Source: Microvirga sp. VF16 (GTDB taxonomy: Bacteria; Pseudomonadota; Alphaproteobacteria; Rhizobiales; Beijerinckiaceae). From it: a stretch of 64,000 nucleotides of DNA. A program made the translations under genes and the position numbers. The stretch covers positions 992,001-1,056,000 of the forward strand of contig NZ_CP069354.1 of NCBI RefSeq assembly GCF_016864375.1. The letters are read 5' to 3'. Below are positions 26,562-33,754 of the stretch, piece after piece (within the stretch, counting starts at the first letter, position 1; each line of letters starts with the position of its first letter). The notes beneath the pieces were generated by a model that was not told the origin of the DNA, made no database searches, and saw only the letters and a list, made by a program, of their open reading frames with translations.

Positions 26562-27536
26562 TTACTTCAGCCAGCCCTTTTCCTTGTAGTACTTCGCTGC
26601 GCCCGGATGCAGCGGAGCGGAGAGGCCGTCCTTCACCATCTTGGCCGGATCGAGGTTGGCGAAGGCCGGATGCAACGACTTGAACTCGTTGAAGTTTTCG
26701 AACACCGCCTTGGTCACCTGATAGACGGTCTCCTCTGGCACTTTCGCAGAGGTCACGACGGTCGCGAGCACGCCATAGGTTTCCGTGGGCTGCGCGTTGT
26801 TGGCATAGAGGCCGCCCGGGATCGTCGCCTTGGCGTAGTAAGGCTTGTCCGTCACAAGCTTATCGGCGGCAGGGCCCGTGATCGAGACGAGCTGTGCGCC
26901 GCAGGTGGTGGTCGGATCCTGGATGTTTGCGGACGGATGGCCCACGCCGTAGAAGAAAGCATCGATCTTGTTGTCGCAGAGCGCAGGGCCATGCTCGTCG
27001 GCTTTCAGCTCGGAAGCGAGCGAGAAGTCGGACAGCTTCCAGCCCTTGGCTGCGAGCAGCTCTTCCATGGAGGCGCGGGTGCCGGAGCCCGGATTGCCGA
27101 CATTCACGCGCTTGCCCTTGAGATCGTCGAACGTCTTGGCATTCGCTTCCTTGCGGGCCAGTACCGTGAAGGGCTCGGGATGCACGGAAAAGACTGCGCG
27201 CAGATCGCCGAACGCACCGCCGTCCTTGAAAGCGCCTTCGCCCTTCAGCGAGTTGTATTGTACGTCGGACTGGGTGAGGCCGAAATCGAGCTCGCCCGCC
27301 TTGATGGTGTTGACGTTGTAGGCCGATCCGCCGGTGGACTCGACCGAGCAGCGGATGCCGTGGGTCTTGCGGTCCTTGTTGACCAGACGGCAGATCGCGC
27401 CGCCAACGGCATAGTATACGCCGGTGACGCCGCCGGTGCCGATGGTGGCGAAGTTCTGCTGCGCCTGCGCAGGAAGGGCCGTGAAGGCCAAAGTGGCTGC
27501 GGCTGCGCCGAGCAGGGTCTTATTCAACATCTTCAT
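26562..27536 (-). CDS. TAXI-family TRAP substrate-binding protein
   Basis: A 324-residue periplasmic protein with a Sec signal ([20 protein letters not shown], cleavage near residue 25). The mature start [20 protein letters not shown] is the hallmark of the TAXI (TRAP-associated extracytoplasmic immunogenic) class, and [20 protein letters not shown] with FGLTQSD follows as in this family. TAXI proteins are known or suspected to bind glutamate/glutamine or other small acids. The downstream fused permease is its partner. With the aminotransferase and BKACE next door, a beta-amino acid or related amine acid is a reasonable guess for its ligand. Confidence 0.92.
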   Translation of the reverse strand: MKMLNKTLLGAAAATLAFTALPAQAQQNFATIGTGGVTGVYYAVGGAICRLVNKDRKTHGIRCSVESTGGSAYNVNTIKAGELDFGLTQSDVQYNSLKGEGAFKDGGAFGDLRAVFSVHPEPFTVLARKEANAKTFDDLKGKRVNVGNPGSGTRASMEELLAAKGWKLSDFSLASELKADEHGPALCDNKIDAFFYGVGHPSANIQDPTTTCGAQLVSITGPAADKLVTDKPYYAKATIPGGLYANNAQPTETYGVLATVVTSAKVPEETVYQVTKAVFENFNEFKSLHPAFANLDPAKMVKDGLSAPLHPGAAKYYKEKGWLK

Positions 27537-27555
27537 TTGTCGTCCCTCTTGTTGT

Positions 27556-27574
27556 GTCCGGCTTTGTGCCGGAC
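27556..27574 (-). terminator. Hairpin between aminotransferase and TAXI genes
   Basis: GTCCGGC and GCCGGAC with loop TTTGT, in the 95-base gap upstream of the binding protein start. No T-tract is present. It may mark an mRNA processing point inside one operon. Confidence 0.35.
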
Positions 27575-27631
27575 TTGAAGTCAGTTCGGGGATTGGTTCC
27601 CCCGTTGCCGCCCTTGCCCCCGCAGAGAGGA

Positions 27632-28975
27632 TCAGACGGCTTTCAATCTCACGCCTGCGAGTGCCGCATCCACGGCGTCTCCCAGACGCTCGACAATCGT
27701 GTCGACGATGGCTTCGTCGACGATGAAGGGCGGAGCGAGCAGAACGTGATCGCCCCGTGCCCCGTCGATGGTGCCGCCCATGGGATAGACCATGAGGCCG
27801 CGAGCCATCGCCTCACGCTTGATGCGCGCATGAAGTTTCTCTTTAGGATCAAAGACGGCCTTGGTCGAGCGGTCCTCCACCAGCTCGATGCCCATGAAAA
27901 GCCCTCGCCCCCGGATATCCCCAACATGCGGGTGGTTTCCGAACCGGTCTCCCAGGCGCTGGCGCAGGCGTGCGCCCATTGATCTGACATTGGTCAGAAG
28001 GTTGTCGCGGTGGATTACCTCTTGAACGGCGAGAGCGGCCGCGCACGCGATGGGATGGCCAAGATAGGTGTGGCCATGCTGGAAGAAGCCGGAGCCCTTG
28101 GCAAAGGCATCATAGATGTGCTGCCCCAGCAGGACGGCTCCAATGGGCTGGTAGCCGCCGCCCAGACCTTTGGCGATGGTCATGATGTCCGGCGCAATCC
28201 CGTCCTGCTCGCAGGCATGGAGCGTCCCCGTGCGGCCCATGCCGCACATCACCTCGTCAAGGATGAGCAGCACGCCGTAGCGGTCGCAGATTGCGCGGAT
28301 GCGCTTGAGATAATCCGCCACCGGCGGCACGGCGCCTGCGGTCGCACCGACGACGGTCTCCGCCACGAAGGCGATCACCGTTTCGGGGCCGAGCTCAAGG
28401 ATCTTGTCCTCCAGCGCCTGCGCGGCGCGGGCCGCATAGTCCTGGTCGCTCTCGCCCGGCAGCTGATAGCGATAGGCGAAGCACGGGTCGATATGGTGCG
28501 TCTCGATGAGAAGCGGCCTGAACTGTGCCCGACGCCACTCGTTGCCGCCGGTGGCGAGCGCGCCCAGCGTGTTGCCGTGATAGCTCTGGCGACGGGCGAT
28601 GACGTTGCGGCGCTCAGGTTTCCCGGTTTCGACAAAGTATTGCCGTGCCATCTTGAGCGCGGCCTCGACCGCCTCCGATCCCCCCGAGACGAAATAGACG
28701 TGAGATAGTCCGGCCGGCGCGTCCTCGATCAATCGGTCGGCCAGGGTTTCCGCAACTTCCGTGGTGAAGAAGCTCGTATGCGCATAGGCCAGCCTGTCGG
28801 CCTGTGCATGGATGGCGGCCGTCACGTCAGGATGTCCATGGCCCAGGCAGGAGACGGCCGCTCCGCCGGAGGCGTCGATATAGGCCTTGCCTTGCTCGTC
28901 GAAGATCTCGACCCCCTTGCCGCTGACCGCGACCGGCAGGGTGCCATGGATTTGACGATGAAGAATGCGGGTCAT
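27632..28975 (-). CDS. Class III PLP-dependent aminotransferase (omega/beta-amino acid type)
   Basis: A 447-residue fold-type I aminotransferase. Visible family motifs are the N-terminal [20 protein letters not shown], the cofactor-phosphate loop [20 protein letters not shown], the cofactor Asp in [15 protein letters not shown], and the Schiff-base lysine in [19 protein letters not shown]. The start is the ATG at 28975, which overlaps the stop of the regulator gene (TGATG); the longer open frame upstream is the regulator read in another phase. Class III enzymes of this look act on beta-alanine, 3-aminobutyrate, GABA, diamines or taurine. The neighbouring BKACE gene favours a beta-amino acid substrate giving a beta-keto acid (inference). 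Confidence 0.92.
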   Translation of the reverse strand: MTRILHRQIHGTLPVAVSGKGVEIFDEQGKAYIDASGGAAVSCLGHGHPDVTAAIHAQADRLAYAHTSFFTTEVAETLADRLIEDAPAGLSHVYFVSGGSEAVEAALKMARQYFVETGKPERRNVIARRQSYHGNTLGALATGGNEWRRAQFRPLLIETHHIDPCFAYRYQLPGESDQDYAARAAQALEDKILELGPETVIAFVAETVVGATAGAVPPVADYLKRIRAICDRYGVLLILDEVMCGMGRTGTLHACEQDGIAPDIMTIAKGLGGGYQPIGAVLLGQHIYDAFAKGSGFFQHGHTYLGHPIACAAALAVQEVIHRDNLLTNVRSMGARLRQRLGDRFGNHPHVGDIRGRGLFMGIELVEDRSTKAVFDPKEKLHARIKREAMARGLMVYPMGGTIDGARGDHVLLAPPFIVDEAIVDTIVERLGDAVDAALAGVRLKAV

Positions 28976-29865
28976 CAGGGTCTCCTGCCGTCTTTCGGCA
29001 ACCAATGGGTATTGAACGAGGCGAGTTGGCCCTCGGTGTGCCGGAGGGCCTCCAGTGACGTCTCTCCACCGCGTCCTGCAACGAGCGCTGCCAGGATTTC
29101 TCCGACGACGAAAGCGGGCGTCATGCTGTGGAAGAACGAGGGGCTGTCGGTCGAGACCAGAATGGTGGATTGCGCGACCTGAGCGAGAGGCGACACGAGG
29201 CTGTCCGTGACGGCGACAATGGGCACGTTCTGCGCATGAGCATATTGCACCACTTCGACGGTCGCGCGGGTATAGGGCGCGACGCTGACAGTGAAGAGAG
29301 CATCCCGCGGCGTAGCGTTCCGGATGGCATCCGTCCCGAAGCCGGCATGGGTATCGAGCAGAACCGACTTCTCGCCGATCAGCGACAGCACGTAATTCAT
29401 GTGCCACGCCACCGTGTGCGACGAGCGCAGGCCGAGACAGAAGACACGCTCGGCAGAAGCCAGCAGGGCGGCGGCACTTGCCAGCCGATTGAGCTGTTCG
29501 GGTTCGGCCAGCCGGCCGATCTGATTCGTTAGGGAGGCGACCATTTCCGCTGCCAGGACCTTCTCGCCCCTGGCCTTCTGGACCATCACCTGGGCTCCGG
29601 CTTTGCCCGAGAAGCTTAGGCCGTCATTGCGGATGGCCTGAGCATAAAGATCTCGGATCGCGTCGTAGCCGTCGAGGCCCAACCTCTTGGCCAGCCGGGT
29701 CATCGTCGCGGGCTGGACCCCGGCCTGCCTCGCCTGTTCGCGCATGGAGAGAAGTGCCACATCCCTCGGCCGGTCGAGAATGAAGCGGGCCGCTGCCTGG
29801 AGCTGCTCCGGCAGGCCTGGGAATGTCTCGACGATCGCTGCGGCTAGAGGCGCGGTATCCATCAT
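28975..29865 (-). CDS. MurR/RpiR-family transcriptional regulator
   Basis: A 296-residue regulator. Residues 1-80 form the RpiR-type helix-turn-helix (LSMREQARQAGVQPATMTRLAKRLGLDGY), residues 125-265 a SIS (sugar isomerase) domain (VFCLGLRSSHTVAWHMNYVL, DALFTVSVAPYTRATVEVVQ). Most relatives bind phosphosugars, but several control amino acid or organic acid genes. It is first in the leftward operon, coupled to the aminotransferase by TGATG, and divergent from the BKACE gene. The inverted repeat at 29898-29934 is its likely operator. Confidence 0.92.
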   Translation of the reverse strand: MMDTAPLAAAIVETFPGLPEQLQAAARFILDRPRDVALLSMREQARQAGVQPATMTRLAKRLGLDGYDAIRDLYAQAIRNDGLSFSGKAGAQVMVQKARGEKVLAAEMVASLTNQIGRLAEPEQLNRLASAAALLASAERVFCLGLRSSHTVAWHMNYVLSLIGEKSVLLDTHAGFGTDAIRNATPRDALFTVSVAPYTRATVEVVQYAHAQNVPIVAVTDSLVSPLAQVAQSTILVSTDSPSFFHSMTPAFVVGEILAALVAGRGGETSLEALRHTEGQLASFNTHWLPKDGRRP

Positions 29866-29897
29866 CGAACCATAGACTCAGCCCTCGGCACCGTGCA

Positions 29898-29934
29898 ACA
29901 TCTGTTTTTAATTGCTCTGATTTGAAACAGATGT
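29898..29934. promoter_or_regulatory. Perfect inverted repeat between rpiR-type gene and BKACE gene
   Basis: ACATCTGTTT (29898-29907) and AAACAGATGT (29925-29934) are exact reverse complements, 17 bases apart, in the 84-base gap between the two divergent starts. Centre-to-centre distance of about 27 bases suits two dimers or a looped tetramer. The spacer is AT-rich and probably holds promoter elements for both sides. Confidence 0.65.
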
Positions 29935-29949
29935 ATCGGAACTCGGCAC

Positions 29950-30798
29950 ATGAATGGGCAGCAAAAGACAACGGAACAGCGGGTCGCGATCGCGGTCGCT
30001 CCCAATGGCGGGCGCCGCACCAAAGCCGATCATCCAGCCATTCCCCTCACGCCGGGCGAGATGGCCCATACGGCGTCCGAGTGCCTTGAGGCGGGTGCAT
30101 GCATGATTCACGTTCATGTACGCGACGGGCAGGGTGGACATCTTCTCGACGCGGATGCCTATACGGAAATGACGAAGGCTATTCGCCAGGCCGTCGGCGA
30201 CCATCTCGTGATTCAGATCACCAGCGAGGCGCTTGGCATCTACAAGCCCGAAGAGCAGATGGCCGTGGTGCGCGCCACGCGGCCCGAGGCGGTCTCGTTG
30301 GCTCTGCGCGAGCTTGCTCCGGACGAAACATCCGAGCCTGCCTTTGCGGAATTCCTGAATTGGCTCCGGCAGGAGCGGATCGTTCCGCAGATCATCCTCT
30401 ACACGCCCGAGGAGGCTGTCCGGCTGGACAAGATGCGGCAACGCGGGCTCGTGCCGTTCGAGAGGATACCCGTGCTCTATGTGCTGGGCCGCTACACGGT
30501 GGGCCAGACCTCGCGCCCCGCCGATCTGCTGCCGTTCCTTGCGCCCGGCCAGCCAGACTTCGCTAACTGGATGGTCTGTGCCTTCGGCCGTCATGAAGCG
30601 GCCTGCGTAACAAGCGCTGCGCTCCTCGGCGGTCATGTGCGCGTGGGGTTCGAAAACAATGTGCTTCTGCCCGATGGAACGGTGGCGCGTTCCAATGCGG
30701 AGCTGGTCGCACCGACGGTGCGGGCTCTCACGGCTTGCGGAAGCTCGCTCGCCGATGCCGGCTCATGGCGACAAGTCTGGACGGAATGTCTCGGGTAG
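29950..30798 (+). CDS. Beta-keto acid cleavage enzyme (BKACE, DUF849 family)
   Basis: A 282-residue TIM-barrel enzyme. BKACE proteins condense a beta-keto acid with acetyl-CoA and split it to acetoacetate and a new CoA thioester; the founding member is Kce of lysine fermentation. Zinc-ligand histidines are visible as His54 and His56 in MIHVHVRDGQG, and the C-terminal VRVGFENN carries the position of the third ligand. The N terminus VAIAVAPNGGRRTK is also typical. It lies divergent from the RpiR regulator, aminotransferase and TAXI importer, which would supply the beta-keto acid. Which of the many BKACE substrates it uses cannot be read off. Confidence 0.9.
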   Translation: MNGQQKTTEQRVAIAVAPNGGRRTKADHPAIPLTPGEMAHTASECLEAGACMIHVHVRDGQGGHLLDADAYTEMTKAIRQAVGDHLVIQITSEALGIYKPEEQMAVVRATRPEAVSLALRELAPDETSEPAFAEFLNWLRQERIVPQIILYTPEEAVRLDKMRQRGLVPFERIPVLYVLGRYTVGQTSRPADLLPFLAPGQPDFANWMVCAFGRHEAACVTSAALLGGHVRVGFENNVLLPDGTVARSNAELVAPTVRALTACGSSLADAGSWRQVWTECLG

Positions 30799-31218
30799 GG
30801 CGACGCATCGGAACATACAGGGTGCTCAGAACAGTGAGATCAAGCATGCGATCCTGATCGATGACACGCTGTGATCGCTCGTTGACGATCCCCGGCCAGT
30901 GCCAGCTTCGACGGATATGCTCCGGCAATGTTGACGTTTAGTCTTGGCGAGACGTGGACGTGCCTCATTGCCTACCCTTTATCGGAGACGAGCGCTCGCC
31001 TCATGATGCCCGCGGAGCAATGTGATATGCATCGGCGACGTTCGATCCTCACCTCGATCGTTGAGGCTTGATCCCGGACGTCGATCCCATTTTGACATCG
31101 GTAGCTTGCTAACCGCCCAATACGTTTTGAAAGTTCCGTGCTGTCGCGACATTCGTGTTGGGCAAACAAAAAGGCCCGGAGCAAGCTCCGGGCCTTGTCG
31201 GTGGTTGGGGAGGCCGGC
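30799..31218. other. Intergenic stretch with no supported gene
   Basis: Short frames here have no ribosome-binding site or family resemblance. Apart from the porin-gene terminator at its right end I see nothing definite. Confidence 0.4.
31171..31196 (-). terminator. Intrinsic terminator of the outer-membrane barrel gene
   Basis: On the minus strand AAGGCCCGGAGC and GCTCCGGGCCTT form a perfect 12-bp stem with a 2-base apex (effectively a 4-base loop), followed by TTTTTGTTTG. It is 23 bases past the stop codon. Confidence 0.9.
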
Positions 31219-31989
31219 TCAGTAGGTGCCGAACTTGAAGTTCAGCTTGGCCCGGGCGACGAAGAAGTCGTTGTCGTCGTTGCCGACGGCGGGGGCAAAG
31301 ATGTCGACCGGCGGTCCGCCAATATCCGGCTGGAAGGTGCCGACAAAGCCGTTGCCGAAGTCGTCGTCGTCCTCATCGAAGCTGAGCCACAGGCCCTCGA
31401 GCCCGAAGGTCACCGCCGAGGAGCCGAACCAGTTCACCGGCAGCGCCCACTCGACACCGCCGCCGGCCACCCAGCCGGTGGTGTCATCGGAATAGGCCAG
31501 ACCGCCGGTGGCGTAGATCAGCACGCGGTCGATCGCGACACCGGCGCGGGCCCGCACCGTGCCGAACCAGTCCGACAGGTTGGAGCGGAACTCGCCGGGC
31601 ACGAAGGTGCCGGGCAGGCCGGCCGGGATGAAGGCCACGGTCTCGTCCTGATCGGTGTCGGCCCATTGGATGTCGGTCTCGAGACCGATCACGAAGGAGC
31701 CGATCTGGTAGTTGTAGCCGATCTGGGCACCGCCGGTGAAGCCGCCGTCGCCATTGTCCGGGAAGAACAGGGTGCCCGGCACATCGCCGCCGAGCACGAC
31801 GGTCTCGCGGTTGCTGTCGCGCCAGCCCCAGCCGGCGTTCACACCGGCATAAAAGCCGGTCCAGGTGAAGATCGGCGCCACGATCGGTGCCGGCGGCGGC
31901 GCCTGACTCGGGAGATCCGCCGCAGAGGCAGCCGAGATGCCAGCGGCGAGTGCCGTAGCGGCCAAGAGAGCAAGAAGGCGTGTTTTCAT
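31219..31989 (-). CDS. Outer-membrane beta-barrel protein (Omp25/Omp31-like)
   Basis: A 256-residue protein with a Sec signal (KTRLLALLAATALAAGISAASA, cleavage before ADLPS) and a Pro-rich linker (QAPPPAPIVAPI), then FTWTGFYAGVNAGWGWRDS, the standard start of the Hyphomicrobiales Omp25-type barrel. Alternating hydrophobic strands follow (TGGAQIGYNYQIGSFVIGLE, WFGTVRARAGVAIDRVLIYA, TGGLAY) and the last residues AKLNFKFGTY end in an aromatic residue as outer-membrane proteins do. An eight-stranded structural barrel is expected. It is monocistronic with a strong terminator. Confidence 0.92.
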   Translation of the reverse strand: MKTRLLALLAATALAAGISAASAADLPSQAPPPAPIVAPIFTWTGFYAGVNAGWGWRDSNRETVVLGGDVPGTLFFPDNGDGGFTGGAQIGYNYQIGSFVIGLETDIQWADTDQDETVAFIPAGLPGTFVPGEFRSNLSDWFGTVRARAGVAIDRVLIYATGGLAYSDDTTGWVAGGGVEWALPVNWFGSSAVTFGLEGLWLSFDEDDDDFGNGFVGTFQPDIGGPPVDIFAPAVGNDDNDFFVARAKLNFKFGTY

Positions 31990-33027
31990 GAGCTTTCATC
32001 CCTTGTGCGAGGAGTCGCAAGGGCAGTATGAAGCATATGCAAGTTCTGGCTATGGCATGAAAGCAACACCGGAATTAATTCATTCGGACCGTCAGTATTG
32101 CTGACCTGAGTATGGAATTATATTGTTGCGAATACATTGGGTCGTTTGACTCAAGCGCGGTTGCGTGGCCTACTCCAGAGGCTTTCGGAGGACTCTGGAG
32201 GCGAGGAGAAACCTGACCCTGCCCCGGAATGGGGCAGGGCTTTTCGTATTAGGTCAGATGATGCAATCGACAGCGATCTGCGAAAAATTTCGATAGGTCG
32301 TAGTTCAGACGTTATTCCGCAAGTTGTCAGGTATTTACCTGATAGCTGGCGCCTATCTTCTTGATAGGCTGGGGCGTATATGTAGGGACGCGGCCCTGCC
32401 CAAGAACCTCATATATAAACTGACCGAGTTTGCGATCCTCGCTGAGACTCAGCTTGATCTGAACATTCAAGTGACGCGAGATTCAATACAGTCCAATCCC
32501 AGGGACGGTGTGCGATGATCGAGTTCTGGGAACCGCAGTACTGACTTGAAACGGTAAGGGCTTCTGTCGATCTGTGTGAGGTTCTGATGGCAACGGTTGA
32601 CACCACGAGATCCTCGACAATGGGGCTGCGGCGAACCAAAGATTTTCCCTGCGTCCGTGCATTTCGCAACCGCTCCTTAGTCTCGACCGGGAATTCTGCA
32701 CAAATCGGATGCAGGTTCTGGGTGAAGATCTATTCCGACGCCAGTCGGTGCTGAACAGTCGATGCCTCGGCAATCAACATTCAACCTGACCTCAAAGGCA
32801 TGGACCGGCCGGAGTAGCGCCCTAAAATGAAGGTTGTAGGAAAAATCGCCTTATTTGATTTAGCGCAAAGACGGAATGTTGGCAATCGTCTATAGTAAGA
32901 AATTTGAAGTATAATTACATAATTTATAGTAGTAGTTTTCTATATTCGGTTGCTGGACAAGTTTTAGGAATGTTCTAAGGTACATGTCGTTAAGTAAGTC
33001 CCGTGTCTTTCTGAGCGAACATGAATA
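31990..33027. other. Long non-coding stretch: barrel-gene leader, small-RNA candidate, nap promoter region
   Basis: About 1 kb without a supported gene. The left part is the leader of the barrel gene; a two-hairpin small-RNA candidate sits at 32150-32245. From about 32840 to 33010 the DNA is strongly A+T-rich and leads into napE. There, TTGATTTAGCGCAA (32855-32868) resembles a half-conserved FNR/CRP-type box and TTAGGAATGTTCTAA (32964-32978) is an imperfect dyad; both are weak candidates. Confidence 0.4.
32150..32245 (+). ncRNA. Candidate small RNA with two hairpins and terminator
   Basis: Hairpin 1: CTCCAGAG (32173-32180) and CTCTGGAG (32193-32200) with loop GCTTTCGGAGGA, which could expose an anti- or SD-like GGAGGA. 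After the single-stranded GCGAGGAGAAACCTGA comes hairpin 2: CCCTGCCCC (32217-32225) and GGGGCAGGG (32231-32239) then CTTTTCG, a good intrinsic terminator. No open frame ends here, so the terminator is unexplained by a protein gene. The 5' end is not defined; AT-rich promoter-like sequence lies at 32110-32145. Confidence 0.45.
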
Positions 33028-33192
33028 ATGCAATCCGAACCACTGGAAGCAGGCAGAAAGAGACGTGAGGCACTCACGTTCCTCGCTCTTGCCGTCCTGA
33101 TCTGGCCTTTCATCGCCGTCGGCATCGTCGCCGGATGGGGCTTCGTCGTGTGGATGTATTACCTGTTCACGGGACCTCCGGGTCCGGTTTGA
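33028..33192 (+). CDS. napE: NapE, small membrane protein of the periplasmic nitrate reductase operon
   Basis: A 54-residue protein. The sequence KRREALTFLALAVLIWPFIA followed by VGIVAGWGFVVWMYY and GPPGPV at the end is the NapE pattern: short cytoplasmic basic lead, one transmembrane helix and a conserved GPPGP tail. NapE function is not well known; it is co-transcribed with nap genes in many alphaproteobacteria. The ATG at 33028 is used; an overlapping ATG at 33021 is in another frame and stops after 15 codons. It is first in the nap operon, 10 bases before napF. Confidence 0.9.
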   Translation: MQSEPLEAGRKRREALTFLALAVLIWPFIAVGIVAGWGFVVWMYYLFTGPPGPV

Positions 33193-33202
33193 GGGCAGGT
33201 CG

Positions 33203-33496
33203 ATGACGGAGGTCGTGGATCAGAGGCGCCGCAGCTTCCTGCTCGGCGGGATTACCCGAGGCGATAAGACTGCCGGGCCCTTGTCCGCCGTGATCGCCCC
33301 CTCGTGCTTTGCGCTTCAGGGCATCGCCTGCATGAGTTGCCGGGATGTCTGCCCGACGGGTGCCATGCGGTTCGAACTGGCCCTCGGTGGTGCCCGCCCC
33401 AGGATCATGACCGACGCCTGCAGCGCCTGCGGTGACTGTATCCAATCCTGCCCTGCCGATGCCATCCGGATCTCTGCCTCAGAGGTGGCCTCATGA
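33203..33496 (+). CDS. napF: NapF-type ferredoxin, short form
   Basis: A 97-residue cytoplasmic iron-sulfur protein. The N terminus DQRRRSFLLGG matches NapF, which interacts with NapA before export and helps assemble its cluster. Two Cys groups are present: Cys35/43/46/50 (APSCFALQGIACMSCRDVCP) and Cys73/76/79/83 (DACSACGDCIQSCP), enough for two [4Fe-4S] clusters. E. coli NapF is about 164 residues with four clusters, so the N-terminal cluster-binding part is missing here. The reading frame is intact and the end overlaps napD by ATGA, so this looks like a short natural variant and not a broken gene. Confidence 0.88.
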   Translation: MTEVVDQRRRSFLLGGITRGDKTAGPLSAVIAPSCFALQGIACMSCRDVCPTGAMRFELALGGARPRIMTDACSACGDCIQSCPADAIRISASEVAS

Positions 33497-33750
33497 GTGG
33501 CGAGTGTCACATCTCCAGCCTTGTCGTCCACAGCCGGCCCGATCGGGTTCCATCGATCATCGAGAGTATCGGCTCCATCGAAGGGGCTGAGATCCATGGC
33601 GGTCACGAAACGGGCAAGCTGATCGTCACGCTCGAGACGGAAACCGAGAACCAGGTCGTCGAGCGCATCAATGCCATCCAGCTCCTCGACGGCGTCCTCG
33701 CTGCCACCCTTGTCTTCCATCACTTCGAGCCTGTCCAAGAGCGGGAGTAG
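33493..33750 (+). CDS. napD: NapD, NapA signal-peptide chaperone
   Basis: An 85-residue ferredoxin-fold protein that binds the twin-arginine signal of NapA and holds back export until the cofactor is loaded. [20 protein letters not shown], then [20 protein letters not shown] and the final LVFHHFEPV are the NapD pattern. Its start overlaps the napF stop by ATGA and it ends 4 bases before napA. Confidence 0.92.
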   Translation: MSGECHISSLVVHSRPDRVPSIIESIGSIEGAEIHGGHETGKLIVTLETETENQVVERINAIQLLDGVLAATLVFHHFEPVQERE

Positions 33751-33754
33751 ATCC

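Noticed and set aside
25764..27578. 604-codon open frame on the plus strand
   Set aside because: Lies opposite the TRAP permease and TAXI binding protein, both certain; no recognisable domain.
28976..29407. N-terminal extension of the aminotransferase
   Set aside because: The added 144 residues are the RpiR gene read in another phase; the aminotransferase family starts at the ATG at 28975.
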